This document shows, in pieces, positions 25,429 through 34,853 of a stretch of DNA of 64,000 nt. Origin of the DNA: Trichococcus patagoniensis (GTDB lineage Bacteria > Bacillota > Bacilli > Lactobacillales > Aerococcaceae); NCBI RefSeq assembly GCF_003051085.1, contig NZ_QAOM01000012.1, positions 62,001 to 126,000 of the forward strand, written 5' to 3'. Under the pieces are notes generated by a model, which had not been told where the DNA came from, made no database searches, and saw only the letters and a list, made by a program, of their open reading frames with translations. Every line of letters starts with the position of its first letter. Position 1 is the first letter of the stretch. The position numbers were made by a program, and so were the translations under genes.

Positions 25429-25586
25429 ACATCGTCCCGCTCTGGAGCGAAAAACTTGGCAAAAATGAGATCGTGGCCTACCAAGCGTCGAAACGCGGCG
25501 GAACGCTTTATTGCGAATACAAAGGCACGCGCACCACGCTCAGCGGCCATGCGGTGCTTTATTCCCGCGCTGAACTAAATTTGTGA
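25422..25586 (+). pseudogene. C-terminal remnant of a PhzF-family isomerase
   Basis: In-frame translation ends ...WSEKLGKNEIVAYQAS, then KRGGTLYCEYKG, LSGHAVLYSRAELNL and a TGA at 25584-25586. This pattern (EKLGK, YQASxRGG) is the C terminus of PhzF/diaminopimelate-epimerase-like proteins of about 300 residues. Only about 54 residues remain, and they begin directly at the right arm of the last palindrome of array 3. There is no start or ribosome binding site. The rest of the gene has been lost. Confidence 0.7.
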
Positions 25587-25713
25587 TGGTGGGTTTTCCC
25601 CGCAAGTTTCTCTTTCTTTGATTTTATGGAACATTTAGTCTGCAAAGCTGTCTCATACCGGGACAGTTTTTTTATATTTGGTAATGATCAACAGAAATTA
25701 CGCACGAAAATAA

Positions 25714-25729
25714 TGTTGCATTTGCAACA
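25714..25729. promoter_or_regulatory. Likely MarR operator palindrome
   Basis: TGTTGCA-TT-TGCAACA is a perfect inverted repeat about 60 bp upstream of the MarR-type frame, a usual position for autoregulation. TATGATAAG nearby may be a -10 region. Confidence 0.5.
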
Positions 25730-25787
25730 AAATGGAGTATGATAAGAACCCTAGATTCACAAACCAAGTAGGAGGCATGTTTTCGCC

Positions 25788-26237
25788 ATGGAATTTTTGA
25801 GGGAAATCGGAATGATTGCGCGGGCTTTGGATTCCATCAGCAACATCGAATTCAGGGAGCACAACCTGACGAAAGGTCAATACCTGTATCTGATGCGCAT
25901 CTGCGAGTATCCGGGGATCATCTAGGAGAAGTTGGCGGAAATCGTCTTGGTCGACCGCACGACGGTGGCGCGGGCCGTCAAAAAGCTGGAGGAGCATGGT
26001 TTCGTTCACCGGGCAAGCGATGCGCACAATAAAAAGAACAGAAATATTTTTCCGACGCCGGCTGTTAAGGCAATCTATCCTTTCCTACAAAGGGAGAATG
26101 AACATTCGAACACAGTCGCGCTTAACGGCCTTTCCGAAGAAGAGGTTGCCTTGATGCTCCAGCTCATCCGCAAGCTCAGGGAAAATGTCGAGACCAATTG
26201 GGAAATGGTGAAAAAAGGCCACAAGCGCCCGTACTGA
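25788..26237 (+). pseudogene. MarR-family regulator interrupted by an in-frame TAG
   Basis: The frame from ATG 25788 reads MEFLREIGMIARALDSISNI and on to ICEYPGII, then TAG at 25923-25925, then EKLAEIVLVDRTTVARAVKK and on to KKGHKRPY. The joined product of 149 residues is a normal-length MarR protein with the winged helix spanning the stop. The residue expected at the stop is Gln (CAG to TAG is one change). Everything after the stop is intact, so the mutation is recent, or readthrough or restart occurs. It sits 22 bp upstream of a GNAT gene, a common MarR-acetyltransferase pair. Confidence 0.8.
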
Positions 26238-26259
26238 ATCAAGCAAGGAGAGATAGATC

Positions 26260-26775
26260 ATGACACTAGAAATCAGAAAATGCACACATGACGATATTCC
26301 GTTGCTGCAGACAATCGGCATCGAAACGTTCAGCGATACTTTCGCCGATCAGAACACGCCGGAGGATCTGCAGGCTTATCTGGACAAGGCTTATGCTTTT
26401 CCGCAAATGGAGAAAGAGCTCGTGACGGATGGTTCGACCTTTTTTTTCGTCTATGCGGACGAGCATCTGGCCGGCTACATGAAAGTGAACACGGATGAGG
26501 CCCTGACCGAAGACAACGGGACGGACAGCTTAGAAATCGAGCGGATCTATGTCCGGCCCGGCTTCAAAAGGAAAGGCATCGGTCGTTATCTGCTCGAGCA
26601 TGCAATCGGGCTGGCGCAACAAGCGGGCAAACGCAACATCTGGTTGGGCGTCTGGGAACATAATGCACCTGCACGCGCATTTTACAAGACGATGGGTTTC
26701 GAAAGGACAGGTGAACACGCCTTCTATATGGGCGCCGACAAGCAAATAGATCACATCATGACAAAAATACTGTGA
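26260..26775 (+). CDS. GNAT-family N-acetyltransferase
   Basis: A 171-aa acetyl-CoA-dependent acetyltransferase. The acetyl-CoA-binding motif A reads IERIYVRPGFKRKGIGRYLL (V/I-x-x-x-x-R-x-K-G-x-G), and motif B is LGVWEHNAPARAFYKTMGF. The overall pattern is like spermidine/spermine or ribosomal-protein acetyltransferases of the PaiA type (N-terminal CTHDDIPLLQTIGIETFSDTF). ATG follows AAGGAGAGATAGATC. It is likely co-transcribed with the broken MarR gene upstream. Confidence 0.88.
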   Translation: MTLEIRKCTHDDIPLLQTIGIETFSDTFADQNTPEDLQAYLDKAYAFPQMEKELVTDGSTFFFVYADEHLAGYMKVNTDEALTEDNGTDSLEIERIYVRPGFKRKGIGRYLLEHAIGLAQQAGKRNIWLGVWEHNAPARAFYKTMGFERTGEHAFYMGADKQIDHIMTKIL

Positions 26776-26819
26776 GTGACTAGTATCATCCAAAAGGAAA
26801 GATACCAGCTACTGCAACG

Positions 26820-26870
26820 AAAAGGACCTGTCAGCCAAAGATTTGGCTGACAGGTCCTTTTCGCGTTTTT
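26820..26870 (+). terminator. Intrinsic terminator after GNAT gene
   Basis: A 19-bp near-perfect stem (26820-26838 with 26843-26861, core GGACCTGTCAGCC). Downstream TCGCGTTTTT gives a delayed U tract. Confidence 0.8.
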
Positions 26871-26871
26871 A

Positions 26872-27200
26872 TTGTCCGAAAACATGCGGTTATCGGACAA
26901 CTGCGTGGGCTAACGGAGTCCGGTTGTCCGATAAACAGCAAGAATCGGACACGCAGCGTGAATTCAGGCTGCGGATGTCCGATATAACTGATGAATCGGA
27001 CAACTATCAGATTTTTCGCTCATCAATGTCCGACAAGAATCAAATATCGGACAACCGAGTGTGATTACGGGCCGCCAATGTCCGATAAATCTATAGTATT
27101 AAAAAACCGCAACAGTTAATGGCACATACTTGTCCGATTAATCTGATGAATCGGACAACTTTCAATTTTTTTGCTCATCAATGTCCGATAACAAGGGATT
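26872..27200. repeat. Palindrome array 4 (seven units)
   Basis: TGTCCGA left arms start at 26873, 26925, 26976, 27027, 27079, 27131 and 27182, giving steps of 52, 51, 51, 52, 52 and 51 bp. The right arm is ATCGGACAA in most units, decayed in the fifth and missing in the seventh. Spacers are partly shared, for example TTTTTCGCTCATCAA and TTTTTTTGCTCATCAA. It begins directly after the GNAT terminator. Between 27200 and the ROK gene at 27406 only a weak 39-codon frame (27269-27388) is seen. Confidence 0.94.
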
Positions 27201-27405
27201 ACTCGCCAAAATGAACAGTGAGTTATGTCCTGAACAAATAATCTAATGTTTTCCGATTCCGGTATATTGTGGATAGAGAATGTGATAAAATTATCAACGA
27301 ATCGAAAAATCGAGAGCGATACCAGCTTTGGGGTGAACGCACGCTGATTGTCGCACTTGACCGATTTTATCTGATTTACAAACAATAGCTGAAGGCGGTA
27401 CATCC

Positions 27406-28326
27406 ATGAAGAAAAACTATTTAAGCATCGATATCGGCGGCACCAACATCAAGCTGGCCATAATCGACCATTCCGGGCAGATTCGGTCCAAAAAACAGGT
27501 GCGCACGCCGCATGAATTAGAGGCCTTCCTTGCGGCGCTTGAAGAGGAAATAAGGTTGGTGAAGGACGAAATCCGCGGCATTTCCTTCTGTTGCCCCGGA
27601 AAAGTGGATACGGAAACGGGCAGGATTTCCTTCGGCGGTGCTTTGCCGTTCCTGAATGGCATCTCCTTCAAAGAGGTATTCGAGTCCAAATTCCAGGTTC
27701 CTGTTTCCACCATCAACGACGGCAAAGCTGCGGCTTTATCCGAATTGTGGCTCGGCAATCTGATTGGCATCGACAACGGGTTGGCGATCGTGCTGGGTAC
27801 CGGCATCGGTGGTGGCTTGATTTTGGACGGCAAGCTGTACCAAGGCAAGCAGTTCCAAGCAGGGGAACTGAGTTTCATGGTGAAGCAGTCGGACAAAACT
27901 TCCTTCGATGATATGTACGGTAAGACTGGCTCGGCGGTAGGGCTGATTAAAAATGTGAATCGGGTATTGGGCACAGAGGACCTCAAGGACGGCGCAGCTG
28001 CCTTCGAAGCAATCAACCAGAAGGACCCGAGCATCTATCCGATTTTCGAATCCTATGCCAAAGAAATCGCCTATATGATCTGCAATGTCCAAGCCATCCT
28101 CGATCTTGAGAAGATCGTCATCGGCGGCGGCATCAGCGCCCAGGCAATCGTCACCGAAGAAATCCGGAAACAATACCGTGCAATCCGCTCCAGTCTGCCT
28201 TTCCTGGCTGCGACATTGACTGAAGTCGAAATCGACAGTTGCCGTTTCCTGAATGATGCGAACCTGTTGGGTGCACTGTATCAGTTGTTGCTGAATGCGG
28301 ATGAAGAGCTGGTTGCGCACAAATAA
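27406..28326 (+). CDS. ROK-family kinase/protein without the zinc motif
   Basis: A 306-aa ROK protein. The phosphate loop SIDIGGTNIKLAIIDHSG, GISFCCPGKVD, TINDGKAAALSELW and VLGTGIGGGLILDG are present. The CxCGxxGCxE zinc block of typical ROK glucokinases is replaced by SDKTSFDDMYGKTGS, as in some beta-glucoside or related kinases. It is probably an ATP-dependent sugar kinase. GAAGGCGGTACATCC precedes the ATG. It stands alone between array 4 and a bidirectional terminator. Confidence 0.87.
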   Translation: MKKNYLSIDIGGTNIKLAIIDHSGQIRSKKQVRTPHELEAFLAALEEEIRLVKDEIRGISFCCPGKVDTETGRISFGGALPFLNGISFKEVFESKFQVPVSTINDGKAAALSELWLGNLIGIDNGLAIVLGTGIGGGLILDGKLYQGKQFQAGELSFMVKQSDKTSFDDMYGKTGSAVGLIKNVNRVLGTEDLKDGAAAFEAINQKDPSIYPIFESYAKEIAYMICNVQAILDLEKIVIGGGISAQAIVTEEIRKQYRAIRSSLPFLAATLTEVEIDSCRFLNDANLLGALYQLLLNADEELVAHK

Positions 28327-28400
28327 AAATCGATTGCCGAGCGAGATTCCCTTCAGATTTACGATAAGCAATAAAAGTACGAAATAATCCTGAATATGGG

Positions 28401-28447
28401 AACACAAAAACAGAAATCCGCATGAATAGGATTTCTGTTTTTGTGTT
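28401..28447. terminator. Bidirectional intrinsic terminator
   Basis: AACACAAAAACAGAAATCC (28401-28419) pairs perfectly with GGATTTCTGTTTTTGTGTT (28429-28447). It lies between the convergent ROK and CarD-like genes. Confidence 0.82.
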
Positions 28448-28458
28448 TGTATGTAAGT

Positions 28459-28971
28459 CTATTTGCTTGATTCAATTGCCGCAACTTTTTCTTCAACGTA
28501 GGCTTTTACATCATTTTTTGGCATCTCCAACACGACCGCAAATTCACCGTAAAGCATTTCTTCGGCTTTTTTCATGTAGCGTCTGTCTGTTTCGGAGACT
28601 TTTTTGTTTTTGGTGGCGGCGATCTGATTCTTCAGATAGACCGTTTTGATCACTTGGATCAGGTATTTGCAATCATGTCGTTCCATGGCTTTATCATAAT
28701 GTTCGGAAAGCAGATTCGCACTGCTGTATAGGACATCCGTTCCAATGGATGGAATCTGTTCAATTATTTCTTGGGCATCATCAGCCGAAATGACGGGGCG
28801 CATGAATACTTTCGTATCAACGGGTGTGAATACTGTCCCGTTCCGATAGAGTGGCTTCAAAACATAATATAGACGATCATTTGCGACAGCCGTGACATTC
28901 ATAACTTCGATCCCTTCGACTCGGCAGACCCCTTCGTTACCATAAACTATCAAATCATTCACTTTGTACAT
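28459..28971 (-). CDS. CarD/CdnL-family RNA-polymerase-binding regulator
   Basis: A 170-aa CarD_CdnL_TRCF-domain protein. The N-terminal RNA polymerase interaction domain reads MYKVNDLIVYGNEGVCRVEG (Tudor-like, GxGVxxxxxI), and the C-terminal helical part contains EMPKNDVKAYVEEK. Such proteins stabilise open promoter complexes or modulate rRNA transcription. ATG at 28971 follows ATGGAGGAAAA. The longer frame to 29028 has no ribosome binding site. A good promoter lies at 29067-29095 on the same strand. Confidence 0.85.
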   Translation of the reverse strand: MYKVNDLIVYGNEGVCRVEGIEVMNVTAVANDRLYYVLKPLYRNGTVFTPVDTKVFMRPVISADDAQEIIEQIPSIGTDVLYSSANLLSEHYDKAMERHDCKYLIQVIKTVYLKNQIAATKNKKVSETDRRYMKKAEEMLYGEFAVVLEMPKNDVKAYVEEKVAAIESSK

Positions 28972-29066
28972 TTTTTCCTCCATATCTTTTCCAAAAGCTG
29001 CAAACAAAAAGCGTGTACATTTCGACAACAGGACTTACTTTTGTCAAAACAACACGTTGTACATAT

Positions 29067-29095
29067 ATTATACCAAATTTTGACGGTTTTTGTAA
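29067..29095 (-). promoter_or_regulatory. Promoter of the CarD-like gene
   Basis: On the minus strand TTACAA (29095-29090) and TATAAT (29072-29067) are spaced by 17 bp. Confidence 0.6.
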
Positions 29096-29170
29096 GGGGC
29101 GATTTCAATTAAAGTTTTTAGTATGTAGCTTTCATTGTAAAACGGTGTTCAACAAGGAAAGAAATGAAAA

Positions 29171-29350
29171 TCCACGATCACGTTCGGCTCACCGATTTAT
29201 TCGAAACAATTGGACTGGAATTCCCGGTGAGGGTCCGTTCACCGGGAGGCAGCTAGTAGAAAATAGTCTATTTCCCGGTGAACTTAGTTTCACCGGGAAA
29301 TACATGATAAAATATAGAAAAATACCCGATGAAAATCTCTTCACCGGGTA
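29171..29350. repeat. Palindrome array 5
   Basis: Left arms TTCCCGGTGA at 29221 and 29272 and TACCCGATGA at 29323 have a 51-bp period, with right arms TCACCGGGAG, TCACCGGGAA and TCACCGGGTA. The third unit shows a paired change of the outer bases (TTCCC/GGGAA to TACCC/GGGTA). A decayed unit one period earlier (29171) ends in TCACCGATTT. The array fills most of the gap between the CarD promoter and the histidine phosphatase. No gene was seen in 28972-29592. Confidence 0.88.
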
Positions 29351-29592
29351 TAATGCACTATTCTGAGATTTTTTGGAATAAAGGAATAACACTCAGATAA
29401 AGCACATGGATGGGCGTGCTTGCGTTACCAGGGAAGGTCGTTTGTTCTTACCATGCTTTTAAGGCATTTTTCAGCATTCTGTGCAAGTATTGGTCTTTCA
29501 AATACGCTGGTGGTATGATTAATCTATAAACAAGGTATGTTTGGAGACGGGTTCGTCCACATCATCCGATTTTCACGAGGAGGCTGGAACGA

Positions 29593-30186
29593 TTGAAGAA
29601 AACGCTTTATTTGATGCGCCATGGGGAGACGCGCTTCAATGTGTTGGGGAAGGTCCAAGGATCGTGCGATTCACCGCTGACACCTCGAGGAATCGAACAG
29701 GCCAAAATCGCCGGCCAGTATTTCCTTGACCAGCAAATCGTTATAGACCATGCGTATGCTTCTACGCAAGAGCGTGCATGCGATACATTGGAGTTTGTTA
29801 TCGGAAATGAAATGCCGTATGAGCGGCTGAAGGCTCTGAAGGAAATGGATTTTGGTCATTTTGAAGGTGAAAATGCTCGTTTGCAGCCGAAAGGTCCTGA
29901 ATATTTCGAGAGTTTTTATGCAAATTATGGGGGCGAAGCCGCTTGGCAAGTCCGGGAAAGAATGGTGTCCGGACTGACCGCTATCATGGAAAGGGATCAG
30001 CATCAGCATGTGTTGGCAGTCTCACATAACGGGGCCTGTTTTTACTTTTTGCAATCTTTTTGGCAGGGGAATCAGGATGACTTGCGGGTGTCATTCCCTA
30101 ACTGTTGCATCTTCCAATACACGTATGAAAATAAAAAATTTGTTCTCGAGCGCATCATCGAACATGATTTTTCGGAGTTGGGCTAA
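29593..30186 (+). CDS. Histidine phosphatase family protein (phosphoglycerate-mutase-like)
   Basis: A 197-aa protein of the histidine phosphatase superfamily. The catalytic LMRHGETRFN lies at the N terminus with the phosphohistidine residue, and the second catalytic His is in LAVSHNGACFYF. The size fits small phosphatases rather than glycolytic phosphoglycerate mutase. The start is TTG at 29593, about 10 bp after AGGAGG. The MBL-fold gene downstream is in the same direction, 42 bp away. Confidence 0.87.
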   Translation: MKKTLYLMRHGETRFNVLGKVQGSCDSPLTPRGIEQAKIAGQYFLDQQIVIDHAYASTQERACDTLEFVIGNEMPYERLKALKEMDFGHFEGENARLQPKGPEYFESFYANYGGEAAWQVRERMVSGLTAIMERDQHQHVLAVSHNGACFYFLQSFWQGNQDDLRVSFPNCCIFQYTYENKKFVLERIIEHDFSELG

Positions 30187-30228
30187 TTGTAAGACTGCTT
30201 TGAAACTATCTAATTGGAGGGATTAGCG

Positions 30229-31041
30229 ATGACTGAAAAACAATTTCAAGCAACACCGCCGGCAACACGCAGTTTTGGACCGGAGGCTTTCGGAGCAGCG
30301 GAGGGGACAACTTTACGCTGGCTGGGTAATTCTGGCTTGTTCATCAACACCAGAGGGACACAGATCATGGTCGATCCGGTACTGGAGGGCTTCGATATGC
30401 CTTTATTGATCGACATGCCGATCAAACCGGAGGAGGTTCCGCATCTGGATGCGATGCTCATCACACATGCCGATAACGACCATTTCAGCAGGATCACGCT
30501 GAAGAAAGTGGCGGACGTCTGCGCTTCTTACCACGGGCCGCATTATGTGGCGGAGCTTTTGGAGGAAGAGGGGATCCCGGCGGTCGGGCATGATATCCAC
30601 GACTCGTTCAACATCGGCAAAGTAAAAGTCACAGTGACGCCTGCGGACCACGCTTGGCAGAACGAGCGAAAAAAATATAACCGCATCTTCAAATTCGAAG
30701 ATTTTTGCGGTTTTTGGATCGAAACGGAAGACGGCACCATCTGGATTCCGGGGGATTCAAGACTGTTGCCGGAGCAACTCGAGATGCCGCAACCGGATGT
30801 CATCTTTTTCGATTTTTCGGACAATAGCTGGCACATCGGCTTCGACAATGCCGTCAAGCTGGCCAATACGTATCCGAAGGCAGCCCTGATTCTGCAGCAT
30901 TGGGGCACGGTCGATGCGCCGACCTTGGACGTCTTCAACGGCAATCCCGAGGACTTGATGGGCGTTGTCGACAATCCGGAACGCATCCATGTATTGGCTG
31001 CTGGTGAAGCTTTCACGCTGAATAAAACTATCGAATCATAA
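30229..31041 (+). CDS. MBL-fold metallo-hydrolase (UlaG-like)
   Basis: A 270-aa metallo-beta-lactamase-fold hydrolase. The metal-binding motif is ITHADNDHFSR (HxDxDH-like), and DHAWQNE and the QHWGTVDAPT region supply further ligands. The LRWLGNSGLFINTRGTQIMVD start is typical of the UlaG/RomA-like branch, which includes L-ascorbate-6-phosphate lactonase-like and N-acyl-phosphatidylethanolamine-hydrolase-like proteins. ATG at 30229 follows TTGGAGGGATTAGCG. Substrate unknown. Confidence 0.85.
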   Translation: MTEKQFQATPPATRSFGPEAFGAAEGTTLRWLGNSGLFINTRGTQIMVDPVLEGFDMPLLIDMPIKPEEVPHLDAMLITHADNDHFSRITLKKVADVCASYHGPHYVAELLEEEGIPAVGHDIHDSFNIGKVKVTVTPADHAWQNERKKYNRIFKFEDFCGFWIETEDGTIWIPGDSRLLPEQLEMPQPDVIFFDFSDNSWHIGFDNAVKLANTYPKAALILQHWGTVDAPTLDVFNGNPEDLMGVVDNPERIHVLAAGEAFTLNKTIES

Positions 31042-31050
31042 TGTGAAATG

Positions 31051-31088
31051 AAAAAAAGCAATCGGAGAGTGTTCCGGTTGCTTTTTTG
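31051..31088 (+). terminator. Intrinsic terminator after MBL gene
   Basis: AAAAGCAATCGGA and TCCGGTTGCTTTT form a stem with one G-U pair around a short loop, then a run of T. Confidence 0.8.
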
Positions 31089-31124
31089 CCGTGGGATAGT
31101 TCTTCAGTTCCAAATTTATTCTCT

Positions 31125-31155
31125 TTCTCCGGCGAACGGAGGCTTCGTCGGAGTT
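31125..31155. repeat. Solitary palindrome unit
   Basis: TTCTCCGGCGA (31125-31135) and TCGTCGGAGTT (31145-31155) form an imperfect palindrome like a single unit of array 7. It may be a remnant of a lost array. Confidence 0.45.
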
Positions 31156-31238
31156 CGGCTGACATGGTGCTGATTATGTTCAGAAATATCACCCCCATTT
31201 TGCCCCAAATAATCTAATTATCAAATTGAAATTTATCC

Positions 31239-31850
31239 CTATACATTTCCATCTGAAGCTTGCCCATCATGAGCTAGCCATTTACAATCTGTTGTCTCCA
31301 TATTTGTAAATATTGCTTTAAACGATGAATTTTCTGGACTACAAGCATAAATACCAAATTGAATAGTACCATTTCCTTTCCACATATGAAATATACGCAT
31401 CTGACTATAATTAATTCCATCGATCGATGATTCTATACAATAATCATCCTCTCTTCGACTAAATCTATACCACATAGATTTGATAGATGCATCAATAACT
31501 GTAGTAGCCCAATCAGAATAGCCATTATTCGTAACGACACTTCCTAAATGTTGAAAATCTTCATTTTCATATTCAATAGAACATTTAAACCAATTCTCAC
31601 TATCTAAATACATAACAACTCCACATTGGTCAAAACGATGATTGCTTTCAAATTCAGTTTTTACTATAAAAGAAAAGTATTTTTCATCGGTATTCATTTG
31701 CAAAACAGGGGCATTATCATTTCTAAAATTATAATAGGTTCTTTGCCATAAATCAGTATGTGGCTCTGTAATCATTTCTATTTTATTTTCAGTAATACTA
31801 TAGTTTTTAGGTTCTCTTATCCATTTTAAATCGTTAATATTAAATTCCAT
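31239..31850 (-). CDS. DUF1349-family beta-sandwich protein
   Basis: A 203-aa protein matching the DUF1349 pattern, a concanavalin-like beta sandwich related to glycan-active proteins (DLWQRTYYNF, ADxGVVMYLDSENWFKC-type core, MWYRFSRREDDYCIE, FGIYACSPENSSF). ATG at 31850 follows GAGG. A GTG at 31862 with GGAGG upstream is an equally good start. It has no signal peptide, so it is cytoplasmic. It is AT-rich and divergent from a GH1 beta-glucosidase gene, which suggests a role in beta-glucoside metabolism. Confidence 0.8.
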   Translation of the reverse strand: MEFNINDLKWIREPKNYSITENKIEMITEPHTDLWQRTYYNFRNDNAPVLQMNTDEKYFSFIVKTEFESNHRFDQCGVVMYLDSENWFKCSIEYENEDFQHLGSVVTNNGYSDWATTVIDASIKSMWYRFSRREDDYCIESSIDGINYSQMRIFHMWKGNGTIQFGIYACSPENSSFKAIFTNMETTDCKWLAHDGQASDGNV

Positions 31851-31879
31851 ATTTTTCCTCACTTATAAAACCTCCGTAA

Positions 31880-33478
<1,599 letters not shown>

Positions 33479-33490
33479 TTCAAAAATACA

Positions 33491-33531
33491 AAAAAGCTCT
33501 TCCACAAATTCAATTGGTGGGAGAGCTTTTT
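33491..33531 (+). terminator. Intrinsic terminator after GH1 gene
   Basis: AAAAAGCTCTTCCAC (33491-33505) pairs with GTGGGAGAGCTTTTT (33517-33531), including one G-U pair. Confidence 0.85.
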
Positions 33532-33562
33532 CGTGGTGGTGGTGGTGGATTTTGTGTAGTGA

Positions 33563-33700
33563 ATTGTCGAATAGGCGTGCTGTATTCAACAATGTCGGGC
33601 TGCAGAGGAGTCAAATTGTCGAATGCAAGACAGCATTCGACAATTTCGCCCAAAACTGGAATGAACTTGTCGAATGTTCATCCGATATTCGACAATTTCG
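33563..33700. repeat. Palindrome array 6
   Basis: TTGTCGAAT left arms start at 33564, 33616 and 33667 (steps 52 and 51 bp). Right arms are TATTCAACAA, ATTCGACAAT and ATTCGACAAT. The array directly follows the GH1 terminator and precedes the DUF2500 gene. No gene is seen in this stretch. Confidence 0.9.
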
Positions 33701-33777
33701 CATCTTCCATTAGGCGGTGATTTGTTATTATTTTCCACCAAAAAGTGCTATCCTATTTATAAGGAGTGTGAGGGAGC

Positions 33778-34107
33778 ATGGGTGACAATCTTGAGTTGAT
33801 TATGTTGTTGGCAAGCATCGGAATTATCGCCGCGTTTGGGTATCTTGTCTTTAATTGGATCTTGAATCTGACTGCCGTTGAGGTTACCGAAAAAGCCAGA
33901 TTGATCGGGAAAGATACGGAGAACGCGAGCCACATGAACGGTGATTCTTTAGTGACGACAACAACCTACGTGTTGACGTTCGAAGCGGACGGCGGCGAAC
34001 GCATCACTTTCCGTGTCGGCAGAGGGGTATACCGCAAGTATGTCATCGGCGATTACGGGCGGCTGACGTACAAAAGAAAATGGTTCAGACAATTCGAACG
34101 GATTTAA
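33778..34107 (+). CDS. DUF2500-family membrane-anchored protein
   Basis: A 109-aa protein with one N-terminal membrane segment (LIMLLASIGIIAAFGYLVFN) followed by a small beta-rich domain (TTTTYVLTFEADGGERITF, GDYGRLTYKRKWFRQFER). This is the layout of the DUF2500 family, of unknown function. The beta domain would face the outside or the cytoplasm, which cannot be settled here. AAGGAGTGTGAGGGAGC precedes the ATG. Confidence 0.8.
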   Translation: MGDNLELIMLLASIGIIAAFGYLVFNWILNLTAVEVTEKARLIGKDTENASHMNGDSLVTTTTYVLTFEADGGERITFRVGRGVYRKYVIGDYGRLTYKRKWFRQFERI

Positions 34108-34189
34108 TCTGACTGCGTTTTTTTGTTCCGGGACAACTTGACTATCCATTTTCCCTGTAGTAGTCTGTATGGGTATCAAAAAAACAGAA

Positions 34190-34290
34190 TAAGACAGTTC
34201 GAAACCATCCTGTCTCTAATCAAAACTAGGACCAGACTGCTGATTATTTGACGCGGTCGTTTGTTGATGGGCATAGTGTGCCCTTTTTTT
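34190..34290 (+). promoter_or_regulatory. Class I preQ1 riboswitch with transcription terminator
   Basis: AGACAG (34192-34197) pairs with CTGTCT (34210-34215) around the loop TTCGAAACCATC. The tail CTAATCAAAACTAGGA follows, close to the short H-type pseudoknot aptamers that sense preQ1. The tail's AAAAC run and AAGG-like end fit the class I pattern. A terminator GGGCA-TAGTG-TGCCC with seven T follows at 34269-34290. It controls queD-queE. The leader continues to 34421 with a second CCAGCAG/CTGCTGG hairpin near 34370-34400. There is no gene in 34108-34421. Confidence 0.75.
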
Positions 34291-34421
34291 GTGCCAAAAA
34301 ATATAAATGATATGCATATTTCGAAGCCATTGAAGACAAGGAAAGTTCTGGAGTGACGGATCGGCAGAACGCCAGCAGAGTAGCGACGTCTGCTGCTGGA
34401 CAACTTTAGGGGGAGAAATAA

Positions 34422-34853
34422 ATGTATATTTTAAAAACAGAACACAGCTTCGACAGCGCGCATTTCCTTGCAGGTTATGAAGGCAAATGCGCAAACATCC
34501 ATGGCCACAGATGGCGGGTCGAAATCGAAGTGCAAGCGGAAGAGTTGATCGCATCCGGCCAACTGGACGGAATGGTAGTGGATTTCGGGGATCTGAAAAA
34601 GGATCTGAAGGCCGCCGTGGATCACTTTGACCACGCGCTGATCATCGAGCAGGGTACCATGCGGGCGCAAACGCTGCAGTGCATCAAGGAGGACGGATTT
34701 AACGTCATCGAAATCCCATCCCGGCCGACAGCCGAGAATTTCGCAGAGCATTTCTACAGAACGATGCAGGTCTTGGGCTATGACGTGAAGCGGGCGACTG
34801 TCTATGAAACACCGACAAACAGCGCCGCTTATGAAGAAAGCGAGGTAAGATAA
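34422..34853 (+). CDS. queD: 6-carboxytetrahydropterin synthase (queuosine/preQ0 pathway)
   Basis: A 143-aa QueD/PTPS-fold enzyme converting dihydroneopterin triphosphate to 6-carboxytetrahydropterin. The zinc His residues are in SFDSAHFL and NIHGHRW, and the catalytic Cys is in EGKCANIHGH. ATG follows AGGGGGAGAAATAA. The stop codon is directly followed by the start of queE. The preQ1 riboswitch upstream supports the role. Confidence 0.93.
   Translation: MYILKTEHSFDSAHFLAGYEGKCANIHGHRWRVEIEVQAEELIASGQLDGMVVDFGDLKKDLKAAVDHFDHALIIEQGTMRAQTLQCIKEDGFNVIEIPSRPTAENFAEHFYRTMQVLGYDVKRATVYETPTNSAAYEESEVR

Noticed and set aside
25396-25578. 60-codon frame overlapping the PhzF remnant
   Set aside because: It is in a different frame from the PhzF-like peptide and has an Arg/Ser/Ala-rich composition typical of a shadow frame.
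26872-27200. CRISPR-like reading of array 4
   Set aside because: The spacers are partly shared between units and the palindromes decay, unlike CRISPR repeats. No cas genes.
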